In this document: one piece after another, positions 35,701 through 50,700 of the stretch
Layout: each line of letters starts with the position of its first letter
Position numbering within the stretch: the first letter of the stretch is position 1
NCBI RefSeq assembly: GCF_021130785.1
Contig: NC_060207.1
Coordinates: forward strand, 190,610,001-190,674,000
DNA: 64,000 bases
Origin: Homalodisca vitripennis
Taxonomy: Eukaryota; Arthropoda; Insecta; Hemiptera; Cicadellidae
Reading direction: 5' to 3'
The notes under the pieces: generated by a model
Told to the model about the DNA's origin: nothing
The model's input: only the letters and a program-made list of their open reading frames with translations
The model's database searches: none
Made by a program: the position numbers and the translations under genes

Positions 35701-38700
35701 ACATCGGTGCATTCGGCAGCAACGTAATCAGCTTCTGTGAAAAACATCTTGGTTTAGTGGCACAATGCCACACTTGCGATCTAATAAGTTGGCTTCATAG
35801 TATATGAAATTATATCAATATAAGTATTAATTTTGCTTTTTTTTGTTGCTCTCTTACAATGTTTAGTAGGCATTATAAAAAGTGTTACATAGGGTTACTA
35901 GGCATATAATTAAAATTTTAAATATATTATACTAAGTTAGGTATATAATAATAATATGTTGCCTGTTTACTGTCATGCCTATTAAATATTTAAATCAGAT
36001 ATATAGACGTAAACAGCCTATAATGTGGGTAAAATAATAGTAAACTATTGTCTATAACATATTATTATTAAGCAATGTACATTGCTAACTACGATATTCA
36101 ATAACACTATGTAATATAATATTGTTAAATATAAAAGGTTTTATAACACAGCCATTCTTTAATACACTTTAACGGTTTTGCACGAAATCAAATCCGATAA
36201 CATTTATTTAATTACAAAAATTAGAATTTACATACTATACTTCAGAGTAGCATAACATTAAGAGAATAATAATAATGGATTGTATGAATATCCCAATAGA
36301 AAACAATCACGGGCAAAGTGGACATCTTGGCCACTTTGCCCACTTGCCTGAATGGCCATTTTGCCCTAAGCGACGCCATTAATTTGGATCGCTCTACAAC
36401 AAAATCAACTGAACCTATAAACTCAACTGAAACATAAAACTAAGGGTAAATGTATACGTTTCTTAAGCAATGTGCTTGATAAACCTCGGGGAATCAAAAT
36501 ATAAATACAAAAAAATATAGTATTAAGTACATACCTTAGATCACCAGTAGGAAAAATCACTGTTTTCTTCATAAAATCTGCAAACACAAACAATCGGCTT
36601 CCACACTTTCTCAGAACACGTGTAACGGGCTGCAACGTAAGTGACCTGACTGCCGCTAGGTAGCAGCACCTTACAGGGACAAAATAACCCCTACTGACCA
36701 CTTTGCCCGTGCTGGCCGCTTTGCCCGTGTCTCCCCTACATACTATGTAATCATTAGAGTTATTTACTTTTAAAATAACGCACTAAACATTGCCATTCAG
36801 TTTGATCAAATGTGGTATTACAATAAACACAATTGACATACGGTATTACAATAATTTATAAATCACAAAGTTACAGTTAAAGTGGAATTTCTTTTAAAGA
36901 CTAAGATAGTTTTAAAAAGTCATGATTTTTCAATAGTTTGTTTCAATTACGCACTCTTGGTGTTAGTAAAATCAAGTAAGTAAAAAAATACAAGTGGAAT
37001 ACACCAAATAATTCAGATGAAGAAATCCTATACACATTGAGTATGAGGAAATATGATCATTTATACCTTGACCTTGACAAGTAGACCTTGTGAGAGATCA
37101 AATGTTATCGATTAATAGTCTTTTTTTTAATGATAAATGGTTTTTGAAAATGGTAATACAGTATCAATAAAAATACAGTCAGGGAGATTGATATTGTGCA
37201 AACAATAAGTAAACAAAAACGTAATATCTGCTAATACTACTAAGACATTTTTTAAATAGCTACTAGCTTTTGTATGAGTAAAGTGAACATGTTATAACTG
37301 GGCATAGTACTGCTACAGTTTTTTTCTGATTCCTTATTATTAACTGTTAAATAACATTAGAAAATACTTTCTTATTATTAACATTTTAAATTAAATTTAG
37401 TTTGAACATTTTCAAAGTAATTTCTTTTTATAAATGGTTATTTTAATAATAAATTGTTGAAGAATACTGACAATTATTCATTATTACCTGGTCTAATCTT
37501 ACTCTTATTTGTGTTATTATTGTTATTTAGATATAACATGATAATCAAGATAATGAGAATCCCCAGTACACTTCAGCTTAAATGGATAAAATACAAGAAT
37601 TTTCTTTTGTCTTTGAACATACAAATATCTTTGTACTAATAGTAATATTTACTTTGGAGAAGTTTACTGTACATAAACATTAATGTCCTCTTAGCTAGTA
37701 AACAATCTAAGAAGTAAATCTTTCCTTGCACCATAAAGCATCTCAAGTAAGATTAGGTGAGATGGGGATTTCCAATATAATGCTGTGCCTGCTATGTGTG
37801 TGCTGTGCTGAGCTAGTTGTGAAAACTGAGTAATTGTGGTTTTTTTGTTGTCTTATGTGCGTCGTATCGAGCAATTATAACCACAATAATGAAGCCATAC
37901 AGCAAATTTAATTTTATAATGTGGTCTGTTACATGAAAATAACAAACTTCAACAAGATATCCAAAGCAAACATGAGTGTAACTCCAAACTAGAGATTACC
38001 TTGGCTAGCATGGAAGCCAAAATGGAGGATCTTCTAGCAGCTGAGGAAAAATATGTAGAACAAATTGAAACTCTCCAAGAAAAAACTGCATGACACACTA
38101 TTAGAATTGGAAAAAAGTAAAACAAAACCAATCAGAACTACAAAATTTATTTGAAGACCATGATTACACTCAAACCCAACTGCTCACACAATATTCACAA
38201 AAGATAACCAATCTTGAAAAAAATCAATTTGAAGATGAATAATGAAGAAAATTGTTCACATGAAAGTGCCAACAAACTGCAAAACCCAAAATCGTATAAA
38301 TCAACAGAGACCCAAACATACAATGAAACCTTGACTACTATCACAAACTCATCATTTCTCCTGGAACTAGCTAAGCTAAGACAGAGGCAAAATGAAGCAG
38401 ATCTTAAGATTAGGGATATTGCTGCTCAACTTGACAATAACTCCAAACAACGTGACAAAGAAAAAACAGCCTCTAGTCTTGACTACTGTAAACAAAATAA
38501 AGAAAAACCGAAGTCACAGGGCCAGACAAACACAAGTCTCAGAAAATCAAGAGCTTTTAATGGAAAAGGCAATGTTTTCAGCATCTCCCTGCAGGTGGCA
38601 AAAAGTAGACCATCAACTACTACTTTACAGGAAACAGGGTTAATTGGGGGAACAAAATCCACCTCCGACTAAAAAACTGCCAACAACACTGACAGAGGTA

Positions 38701-41700
38701 TCCAGCCAACTGACAACCCTACAGGCATCTGAACCTAGCTTCTCGACAACTCTACAGGCAACAGGATTAACGGAGGGAACCAGTCAAACCCCAACTAAAA
38801 AAAAAACTGTCTACACCAACATTGACAGAGGTATCCAGCCATTGACAACTCTCCTGAAACAGGATTAACGGGGGAACCAGTCAAACCCCAACTAAAAAAC
38901 TGTCTACAACAACATTGACAGAGGTATCCAGCCAATTGACAACTACTCCTGGAAACAGGATTAACGGGGGGGAACCAGTCAAACCCCAACTAAAAAAACT
39001 GTCTACAATAACATTGACAGAGGTATCCAGCCAAATGACAACCCTACAGGCAACTGAACCTAGCCTCATGACAACTCTACAGGCAACAGGATTAACGGAG
39101 GGAACCAGTCAAACCCCCAACTAAAAAACTGTCCACACCAACATTGACAGAGGTATCCAGCCAATTGACAACTCTACTGGAAACAGGATTAACGGGGGGA
39201 ACCAGTCAAACCCCCAACTAAAAACTGTCTACAACAACATTGACAGAGGTATCCAGCCAAGATGAAAACCCTAACCCTACAGATAACAGGCCAGGTCCCA
39301 AGTAACGGTTTGGACTTCACTCCAAGTGATGACGAGGACTTTCAACATCATTGTAGTGGAGCAGATGTTCACCACCTAAACCCCAACTCCACTTTTAAAA
39401 CTAGCAGACTATACTGACTGTCTGAAGACTTCATCTGCTAACCACTTAAACTCAAAACATGACAGAGGACCAAACTCTAGATGACTTCTTTAGCAGTAAT
39501 AATTTTATAAAATACCATATGGCTGTAAACTATAACATCATGGGCATAAAACTCAAAAACATTTTTTTAGAGACAACACACAGACTTAGGAGAAAAGCAA
39601 AAAGAAACATCCGCAGAAACAATCAGCAAAACTGAACAAAACATCCTGCAGACACACCAAAAAAGCCTTTACTAGAAAACTTACAAGAACCATAAACTTC
39701 CCAACTGAAACTAAAAGTATAAACCCTCTAAAAAAGCTAAAAATACTCCACCAAAATATTGACTCATTAATGAACAAAGACAAACCAGCTTGACCACTTA
39801 CTTCATACCACAAAACCTCAGATTGTAGTCTTGACAGAGCATAGTCTAAAAGATTACCACTTCTACATACCAAACTAAGAGATTACATATTAATTGGGGG
39901 GTTTTCCAGAAAGTTTTCGAGAAAAGGAGGAGTGGCCGTATACGCTCATGAATCACTTGGAAATGTAGTAGAAAGTAAAGACACAACCTCTGAAGAAGAT
40001 GATTTGTGAACAATATGCAGTCAATATTAAAGTGAAGCAGAAAACTGTATACCTTCTTGGCGTCTACAGACCTCCAAGTTCGAAACCTTGAAGATGCCCT
40101 GAATATAATCTCAAGTACCTTAGACAAAATACCTACATGGAAATGCCCTACCATCATCATGGGAGACATAAATATAGACATGCTGACACAAAACCAAAAC
40201 AGAAACAAACTAGAAAATATGTTGAGCAGTCATAACATCGAAAGACTAGAGCTACCACCAACTAGAGTCACCTCAACATCAGCCACATCTATTGACATGG
40301 TATGCTCTAACTTAAAACTCTAAAGACATCAACGTAGATGTCATCACTACAGGACTGTCGGATCACAAAGCGCAAATCAGCACAATCAACGTCCAAAAGC
40401 AACCCCAGAACTTGAGACTCCCATCCTCAACACGTCGACAGTTATAATCAGGAAAATCTCAATCAACTAAAAATTATACTGTCAAACGTAACCTGGTGTG
40501 GACGTTTACAACAAAATAGAAGTTGATCAGGCCTATGACAGCTTTAATAATACTTTGATTTTAGCCTTGAATACAGCATGTCCTACCAAAAAATTAAGGT
40601 CAAAGAAAAAAAAGAAAATTTGGTATAGTGATTGATGAGGATACACAAACACTAAAACACAACTACTTACAAGCACTGGGACAGAATGCTACTTCATAGT
40701 TTCAGAAGAAAATAAAACAGAAACAGCTGCTAGAAAAAAGGGAATATGACTTAAAACTGAAGGAAAAGCGAAAAGAAATCACATCGAACTACATTCAAAA
40801 CTGTGAAAACAAACAAAGAGCCCTTTGGGAGGTGATCAACTACGAAAGGTGTAAAAATACAAAAGATTCCATCAACCTTCAACTACTAGTCAAAAATGAA
40901 CTGATTGAGGAGCCGCTTGAAATTGCTCAACAATCAATCAACATTTTGTCTCAGTGGCGGAGAAAACTCTTACTGCTGCTGGCCAGATACAAACAAAGGC
41001 CACAACTAAATGAGCTAGAAACTGACTATATTCCTGACTTGACTTTCTACCAGTATCAGTCATCGAAGTAACAAACACCATATCTTCTTTTAAATCCAAA
41101 CCGTCCTCTGGAATTGATGAAGTGTCCTCCATACTGCTAAAACACTGTAAGGAAGAAATTGCACCTCCACTTACATTCATCATAAACCTATCTTTCACCC
41201 AAGGAATTTTTCCCAAAGCATTAAAAACTAGCAAAAGTCTTTCCTAAACTCAAAAAGAATCCGAGCACCTCAATCGATAACTACCGCCCCATATCCCTCC
41301 TATCAACAATATCCAAAGTAATTGAGAAAATTGTCCTTGTCAGACTCTTGAACCATCTGACGGTAAACAACATCATCACAAGCCAGCAACATGGATTCCT
41401 CAAAGGCAGATCAACAACTTCTGCCATAATAAATTTCACTGAGCTTGTGCTGAATGAAATAGAGGAAGGAACTGCCATCAGTGCATTTTTCCTGGATTTC
41501 AGTAGGGCGTTCGATTGCTTGGAGCATGATCTTATATTAGAAAAGATGAAGAACATGGGGATAAGAGGGATTTTCTGGAAAGTGGATGTCAAGTTATCTA
41601 AAAGGCAGATCACAAACAGTAGAGATAGCATATACATTAAACAATACAATTTATAAAACTAGATCACCACCACTTTTAATTGACAGAGGTGTTCCCCAAG

Positions 41701-44700
41701 GCTCAGTTCTTGGACCAATGCTTTTTATTCTGTTAACTAATGACCCTCCCAAAATATCTACAAGAGTTCTGCCAAGTCATGATGTATGCTGATGACACAG
41801 CCTTGCTGGTGGCCGAGAAACAAATACCAGAACTTGAAATATCTTCCTTTGTAGCCCTGGACATGGCAAAGCAATACTGTCACCAAAACAATCTTATATT
41901 AAATGACCGCAAAACCCAACAACTGAACTTAGGAAGAGCAAGTGCAGTAATACATGGCTTGCCAGATATTGAATTGAAAAATGAAGCTAACTACCTAGGA
42001 ATCATCATTGACAACAATCTAACCTGGACTCCACATGTAGACCAACTCTGCAGAAAGCTCAGCAGTAGCCTATATGTATTAAAAAGAATAACAAAAATGA
42101 GCAATCTGGGACACAGCAAAAACTGCTTATTTCTCACTCTTTGAAGCACATCTAAGATATGGATTAGTGGTATGGGGAAACTCTTCCATCGGGAATCTCC
42201 AACGGGTACTAATACTTCAAAAGAAAGCTGTGAGAACATTGGCAGGACTAGACCCAAAGGCTACTTGCCGGCAAGCTTTTCAAAATCTTAAAATCTTGAC
42301 TGTGATATCTCTGTTTGTGACTGAAAGTGATCTGCTATGCTGTCTCACAGAACATTACAAGGCTGGGAGAAATGCACCATTACAACACCCGGAACGCCAT
42401 GAACTATGCTCTGCCAATTCATCGTCTTGCTCTGTACGAGAGGAAGCCAAGCTATGCAAGACCTAAAACTCTTCAATATTCTTCCAGACCATCTGAAATA
42501 AACAGTGGACAGAAATGCTTCAAGAAGAAACTCCAAGAATGGTTTCTACAGAGGACATTTTACTCCCTTGAAGAATTTATAAACTGGAGGAACCATTAAT
42601 CATAGTGCTTAAAATGATGCTTTATCCACTGTTTTCTACATTGCTGACTAATATCCTAAATTATTACCTTTACCTACTTGACGCCAATTCTGTAACTCTA
42701 TGTACATGAATAAAGAAACTGTCTATTGTCTATTGTTATCTCCGAAACATGTGACGAGTGATTACACCTTTTCGATAGATTTTGAATTTCAGAGAGATAA
42801 GGAATCCTCCCCAGAAGGATAACTCCCCTGGAGGGTTCACTTCTGGCTGGTTTGTACCTTCCAGTTGAACCCACAGTGGGTACATCAAAAACCGATGTGT
42901 CACTTAAATCTGGATAACCTTATGGATATCCAGGAGTGGCACATCACTAACTGCAAATGTAGAGATTCTGGGGCGCAAGGGTAATTCGACAGGTCTAGTC
43001 TACTGCGGGAGATGACTGTTGGAGTTGGTGGCGTTTTTTCCCTAAGAGTCTAAGGTTCCTTGCCAGCCTATACATAAGGGTGTGCCACCCCCTGCCTTCT
43101 TTGACTAGAGAGGCTGGTTCAGAGCTGGCTTCTCCTTCTTCCTAGGGGACATGACTTGAGATTAGTATCCTAAACTTTTCCTCATGAATCTCGACAAGAG
43201 ACAGCCCCTACTCCCAACCTTACCCATCCAATATATCCTGTCACTCTGGAAGTAGTGCAAAGGTCCTAATAAAAACTATACCTGAACAAGACAATCACTT
43301 GAATCTAACTGCAACCTAAGGTTTGTATTCTGTTCTACCAGTTGCTCATACATCTCTTCCCCTGTTTTATCTTTCATTTTCAAACTTTCCAACTCTTCTT
43401 GAGACTTTGAGAATAAATCATTTAATATATTGTACTTCTCTTTGATGTCCTTGAGTTTTGTGTCTTGAAACAACTTTTCAGATAATTTCAAATCAGCCTG
43501 AAAAATAAAAAAGCAAAATTTAACTTTGGATGAAAAACCCTTAATAAATGTTTTAGAAATTGTATGACAACTCTGTTTAAAGTGTCTATCTGTATACCTT
43601 TTATATTTGTGTCTATCTGTGTGCCTTTATATTTGGTAAATGTTTGTTTATGAAAATACTAATTGCATAGTATTTTTAAAGCTACAGTACAGTAAATGTG
43701 GTTCTCCTGTCACACTAGATCATTGTCACCTAGTGCTCAGAGAGAAAATAATTATTTAAAATAAATGTTAAAACTAAATTATATTTTAAAATATGATTTT
43801 TATTATAATAATGAGTATAAGCTTTGGAAGCTGATGTTGAAATATGATTTGACGTTCAGAGATTTTATCCAATATCTGTCTCTGATATGTGACACTGGTT
43901 GGAGTTCTCTGCATATGGGAGCCCCTGATGTCTAGAAACTTTGACATTTTAAAGAATTTAGCCTCTCAATGAACCCAAATTCCGTTCTGGAGGCTTTAGG
44001 CTCTGGAACCTCCTGACATCTAGGACTCCTCTCTCTGCCTATAGAGTCCCTATAATCTAAAATGTACAGCCTTTAAAAATGTAATACAACCATTCATTTC
44101 CAGAAGCTTTAGAGCTTTTGAGGCCCTGTTCTCTTAAAGTTACTGTCCTATAAAATCTTAGATACTGGGAGATTCCATCTTCTAGAACCTTTTGTAGTCT
44201 GGAAGTTCCTAGCCTTGGGAGTTTCTGATTCTGGTATTCCTGGCATTTTAAAATTCCAGTCTCTAGATTCTTTCCGACACTAGGGGCTACCATCTTCTGG
44301 GAGTTACCAACATCTATAGATCTAAACCATTCCTAGAACTGGAATTTTACAATCTCTAAATGCTTTTGCCTCTGTAAAGTCTCGATCTTTAAATGATTTT
44401 AGTTTCTAGAACCTCTCAGACTCCAAGGTGCTTCTAGGCTGCAGGGGTTCTTGGAAAGTGAGAGTTTCGGGCCACTTTGAGTTCTTGGACACTGAAATTT
44501 TTGACACCTGGTAACTTGTTATCTGAAACTTCAGGGAGTAACACGTTTTCATTCATTAAAAATTCAATTTAATAATTAACCTTCCTGCACTAAACAGAAA
44601 GAGAAATTGATCTAAACTCAAAATTTGCATAGAATCAACCTTTCCCACCGTAGCAATGTCATAGGTATGATTAGGTTTGTTTAAATAATTTCTGAACATT

Positions 44701-47700
44701 GATTACCCAGGTCATGGATTGTATGTACAAGTAGGGTTTACAATATGAAGAAAATATTTTAACACCAACTGACCTGCTTTTCCAGGTTTAATAGCAACTC
44801 TTTCAGCTTTGAATTTTCTCTCTCAGCATGAGACAGCTGGATGGTGACTGATTTGTTGTTGTCAACAAATAGAGAAAGTTTTTCTTCAATCTCTTCTTGT
44901 TTTTGTTTCTGCATTTCCAAAAGCTGTTGGCTGACCAACAACCTAAAAATATTTATTTCAATTTAAAAATTAAAATCCTAATACAGATTACATAATCCAC
45001 GTCAATTAAAATTTAATTATGAATCTATCTTTGTATCATTTGTTTATCATATTACTGAACAGCTAATATATCTGAATACTTCATCTGAAATTTTTATCAT
45101 CATCGTTCTAGGTTTATAGTGTCTGATCAGTCTCAAATAACATTTTTAAATAATTCTTTTTCACTCCTCCCCCCACCCATTGGGAGTCCTCTGTAGTCAG
45201 CACACAGCTGCTACTGTATAGTATCCTCATGAAAAAGATAGGTTAGATTGAAATAAAATGTTAATCAGGCTTAATTTAATTGAAGTAAATTGTAGCTGAT
45301 TTAAACTTTCTTAGGGTTTGAATCAGATTTTTGGTCCTAAGCCACAAAAACCTGTATGATCAGTCTGATCACCTTACTGTTGATTGATCATATCGATCAT
45401 GGATTGGTTCATCAGTTTAGCCAATCACAAACCATTTCACTCCACTCACGTAGATGTAATTACCACCTCTACCAGTTTTGGTTTATCTCTTGACTAAAAA
45501 TAGCTCTCCATGTCCACACTGATGCCAGTATGTAGATTTTAAATGGGTTAACAATATTTCAATGTAGTTTGAAATGGATAACTTAGTTAATATTCATACC
45601 AACAGCTCCATAAGCTTAGGTACTAAAGTAAAACACTACTAAAGGGGGAGAACAAACAACAGCTGCAAAAAGGCTACAGAGTCTTCAAAGGTTAGCTTGC
45701 TTAAGCATCACGGGAGCGATGAGCTCCTGCCCAACACTAGCAATCGAAGCGGTCCTGGGTTACACTCCTCTTGGCCAGGAGGTGATGAGAACAGCTGCGA
45801 TGAGCGCAATGAAGCTTCTAGGAACAAAGGTAATAAATGCTACCTCCTTAGAAGGCCACATGAAAATATTGCAAAAATTTCCTGAGGCTGAAATGCTAAC
45901 CAAAGTATCAGATGCTATGGTTAAGAAATACTCCTTTGAAAAACCATATACGGTCTCTATCGAAAGTAAGGAGAAATGGATTAAAAAGGAGGCCTACCCT
46001 ACAAAATGAGTCTTGAAGTTTTTCACTGATGGTTCACTCCTAGACTCTAGGGCAGGATACGGAATACATGGACCTGGAGTTGACATGGCTGTGCCCCTAG
46101 GAAGACATGTCATGGTTTTTCAGGCGGAGGTCATGGCAATAGACTCATGTTCCAGAAGACTCATACAATTGAGGACAAAAGGATTATCATACCTTCTGAT
46201 AGTCAGGCTGCACTGAAGGCACTGGATACCTGTTCCTTTGATTCGAAAGCGGTCTGGAAATGCAGGAATGCTCTAGCAGAGCTGGCAACGAAAAACAGAG
46301 TAACACTCGGTTGGGTACCGGGTCATGAAGGTATTTATGGGAATGAAAAAGCGGACATCCTCGCCAAAAAGGGAGCAGAATCCACATTGGTGGGGCCTGA
46401 GCCAGGTTGTGGGATAGCCTTCTCCAACATTAAAGCTCTGGTCAAAGATTGGGAAAAGAGGACAAGACACAAGAATTGGAGTAGAGCCTCAGGTTTAAGA
46501 CTATTCAAATTGTTTATCTCTCCTTACGCTAAAGGGTGGACAGTTCTCCTAGACCAGAATAAGGAGGATATAAGACTGATATTAGGAATGTTGACAGGAC
46601 ATGGCCCTCTGAGGAAGCACCTTATGAAGGTAGGCCTTAGTCAGAGTAGCGAATGTAGACTCTGTGGAGAGGAGGAGGAGTCAGCGGAGCACATTTGGTT
46701 AGATTGTCCTGCCATCGTAGAGACTCTTAAAAGATACCTGGGAGCATATCTCCTCAGCCCCAAGGACATTAGAGAACAGGAGCCCTTAAATCTGATTGGT
46801 TTTTGCAAAAGCCTTGGTCTGAGGGCACAAAATAAAGTAAGGGAGGCGCAAAGGTCCTTTTTAGGACTAAGCGCGGGGACAAACTGTCCTCTTCCCTAAG
46901 GAAAGGAAAAAAAAATGGTAAAACACCCTGGAGTGCATTGTGAGTGGTAATTGTGAGGTGCATATTCTCAGTACAGTATCTCAGTGTTATCAGTGCTATC
47001 ACAAAATAGTCAAAGATTTATTTGGGTACTAACAATATAGAGGTGCTCTAGAAGTTATACAGTCCATACAATAGCTACTTAAGTTAGATCTTTAAAAGTT
47101 GAAAGACAAAACTTTCAGATTTACTCACTTATGTGAATAAGAGGCAGATTCCTTTTCGTTCTTCATGATTACATCTTCCAAGGATGAAATCTGACTTACA
47201 AGAGAATTATTAATACCCTCCAAGTATTCATTTTTCCGCTGTACTGCAAGTATTTCATTCTGTAAGGATTTCAGAAACCTGTAAAATAAAAATTATCTGG
47301 TTGTAATATTTTTGAAATTTTTTATAAATTTATCATAGCTTTACACTCTTGACTCACTATAAATCACTCAACACAAGTCATACTTTATTTATAATTTTCA
47401 GACAATAATAGCAAACATTAATTATTGGTTTTCAATTTTTTAACTTTATAATGCCGATGGCACAATGTAGCAGGTATGGCCGTTAACACAAGATAATTGA
47501 TCAAGTAACGAAGAGTGTGGTTGCTCTTTGGATGGATGACCATTGAGTGATCCTGTACTTGCAAGCAGTCCGCCCGCCCAGCCATTGGTGGTGGTTTGGA
47601 AAACACAAGGTAAACCATTGGTGCCGAGGTAAGTGTCAGAGATGGCACCCAAACTTCACCTGGTGAAATAAGACATTCTTCACCTTTTACCTTTTTCATA

Positions 47701-50700
47701 ATTAGCTGACTTAACTCATTTCAGGTTTAAGCTTGCTGACCCTGATGTTCTGAATCAAGTATCTCAGTGTGCTGAATTTGTGCTATCACACAATAGTCAA
47801 AGATTGTTTCGAGTACTCTATGGAGGTGCTCTAGAATTTATACAAACATTGATTTACAGTTGCTTACAAAAGTAGCTCTGGAACACTTATGGAGTATTAA
47901 TTAAAGAAATTCACAAGGGGACCCATCCCCTGTTTATTCCAAACTGCCAATACCACAGTGTGTCACCTTTGAAATACATTTCTATATACATCACAGACAC
48001 ACACCTACATACATAAAATTGTTTAAGAGCATTCCTTTTATTGACATAAAATGTCTTACATTTAGATAGTCAATAGTCAATAGTCTATTTTTTTATTGCG
48101 GAGACAAAATACATTTGTATAGCAAACGTCGATATGTTAAAATTTGGACATACATACCACATCGAGCTCTCATTCAGACATACATTTGATCACTCATTCC
48201 ACGTTCATCCATCGCCAATAATTCCCACTTCGTTCTAGAGTCAGTCTTGTTATTGTGTGGTCTCCCAGTCATACTCCAGAAACTCTTTTATATTGTAAAA
48301 TGCATTTGACGCTAAACAGCGTTTTAAAACGAGTTTTTAACGCCTTGAGCGTCGAGGCTTTTCTTAATTCATTAGGCAATCTGTTAATAAAATGAACCCC
48401 TGCCTGTGAAGGCAAGCGTTCATAAACCACCGTCCTGTGTCTCCCAGTTCGGTAGTTGTCTCTGCCTCTAGTCCCGTACGAGTGAATGTCTCGGCCCGTA
48501 ATCAAGGCCACATTTAGACATACAATACAACGTTGTTTGTAAAATGTAGAGGCTAGGCAGAGTTAACAGTTGCAACCTTTTGAAAGTTGACCTGCACGAC
48601 TCTCTAAACTTTAATTTTGCAATGGTGCGGATCGCTCGCTTCTGTAATTTAAACACTCTTGAAAATTGGTTCCTTGCACAGGCACCCCCATAGTACCAAT
48701 CCGTAAGTGAGGTGTGGATAAATCAAGCCATAATACGCCGTTATCAGAACTTGACTTGGGCAGTATTTGGCTAGAGACCTCAGAACATAAATGCCTGAGG
48801 CTAATTTTGAGCAAACGTGATCGATGTGAAACATTCCATGTCAAACCTTGATCAAGGTAAATTCCAAGGAATTTTGGGAATAGACTTCTTCTAGTATTGT
48901 ATCCGCTAACATAACGCTAGGTCCATACTCAAAGTCTACTGGGTTTAAAGTGAAATTTAAAAACGTTAGATTTAGATGAATTTGTATTTAGATTGAGGCT
49001 ATGAAAATGTTGGACACAATTGTTCATTCCAACAAATGTGTTTTGTTCCAAATCTGATTTCGAAGATTCGTTAAAACAAAGAGTCGTATCATCAGCATAC
49101 TGCACGATTTTCCCGTGTGGTAGTGATGATTTTATGTCATAACATAAAGCAGGAAGAGAGTTGGACTGAGAATGGATCCTTGAGGAACTCCATAACTCAT
49201 ATTTACAGAATTTGAAATATGATTAGAAATTTGGACAACTTGAGTTCTATGGCTTAGGAATGAACTAAGCCACGTGAGAGGCACGCCTCGAATGCCATGC
49301 GATTCCAGTCTGTCAAGCAGTGTAATATGGTCAACACAATCGAAAGCTTTAGATAAATCGAGAAGAACACACTTAAAGTGTGATTTCGGACTTTCCAATC
49401 CCTCTACAATCATATCGACAAGACCCACAAATTGCATCTATTGTCGATTTGCCCTTTCTGAAGCCAAATTGGTCATTTGAGAGCTGATTGTGTTTATTCA
49501 GAAACTGAAGCATTCGCACTACAAACAACTTTTCAAATAGTTTGCTTGAAAATAGGCAAAATAGAGACAGGCCGATAGTTATTCAGAGTGTAGGTCGTCT
49601 TTTTTAAAGATAGGGGTTTACTTTTGACATCTTCAGGAGTGAGGGAAAAACTCCCAAATGAAATGAGGAATTTATCAAGGCGGTCAGAGGCCTCACAATA
49701 TGCTTCGAGCATTTTTTTATGAGCCACATTGAGTTTGAAATTAAGATCATTCGATTTTTTGGCTGGGAGCTGCTGAATAATACTGACGAGTTCTTTCTCG
49801 TCGACCGGTGCCAAGCACATAGAGGCTGATGGAATTTGTCTTCTCGTGGAGTTTGCTACAGGAGCCGATGGCCGAGGGCCTTGGTCACAAGCCACAGTTG
49901 CAAAAAACTTGTTAAACTCGTTAGCCACCTCAGTTTCATCATCCAAAAGCCGAATCCCCAATTTTGATCTGTGCTATTTTTGAAGGATTTGATTTATTGT
50001 TAATGATGCCCCAAATAGTTTTAGAAATGTTTTTTTGAAGATATAATCGCTTTTGAGACATCATATGCTTTTGCTGCATGGATCACCTTTCTATAAATTG
50101 TTTTATATTTCCGGAAAAATGTTTTAAAAATTGTCATCTTGTGTTTGTTTATAAATTTCAGAGTAAAACTTAAGTTTTTCTCTCGAGATGAGAATTCCTT
50201 TAGTGATCCATTTATTGTTTGTCATTTTTTGACCAATTTTGATGGTTCTTTTTGGACAACATAGATCTAAATAAAAGTTTAAATAACTATTAAAAGTTTC
50301 AAACTGTTGCTCAACTGGTTTGGATAAATTTAGAAAGTCCCACTTTTCTTTCGAAAGGAAAGAGTTGAGGAGAGCGATATTTTCTGGCCTTGTGTCTCTT
50401 ACGGTTTTGGAAATTTTGGGCTCCCTAATGAATTTGTTCCACTAATTACGGCCTCTTGGCCATAGTGGTCAGAAATCGCTGTATTCACCACAGACACTGC
50501 GACATTAGGAAGGTTGGAGATAACATTGTCAATAGCCAGATTTTGTCATTGCTGTCACTCTTGTTGGGGTCTTGACAAGCAACTCGAGATCAAATGACCT
50601 TAATAAATCTGCTAATCGTTTTGTGGTTTTGCTGGTTGTTGTCCAAGACGTTTATATTAAAATCACCCATCAGGATGTAGTCAAGGTGATGATTCGTCAG

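Larger units (their letters stand above)
37780..42737 (+). mobile_element. Non-LTR retrotransposon, near complete but decayed, plus strand
   Basis: ORF1 (coiled coil plus a repeat-encoded region), ORF2 (endonuclease and reverse transcriptase) and a 3' end with AATAAA (42709) and CTATTGTCTATTG are present in order. The 5' end is uncertain. It lies antisense to the host EF-hand gene, in the same intron as the pogo-like element. Its protein sequences differ clearly from the two Jockey/CR1-like minus-strand LINEs in the RT and C-terminal blocks. Confidence 0.75.

Noticed and set aside
35004..36423. Pro/Ser-rich tandem stretch as an independent secreted or structural gene
   Set aside because: It continues in frame from the transposase-like FFTEADYVAAECTD block and lies between the TIRs, so it belongs to the transposon remnant.
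44057..44293. 78-codon minus-strand frame between exons 7 and 8
   Set aside because: Lies in the diverged minisatellite; exons 7 and 8 already join in phase without it.
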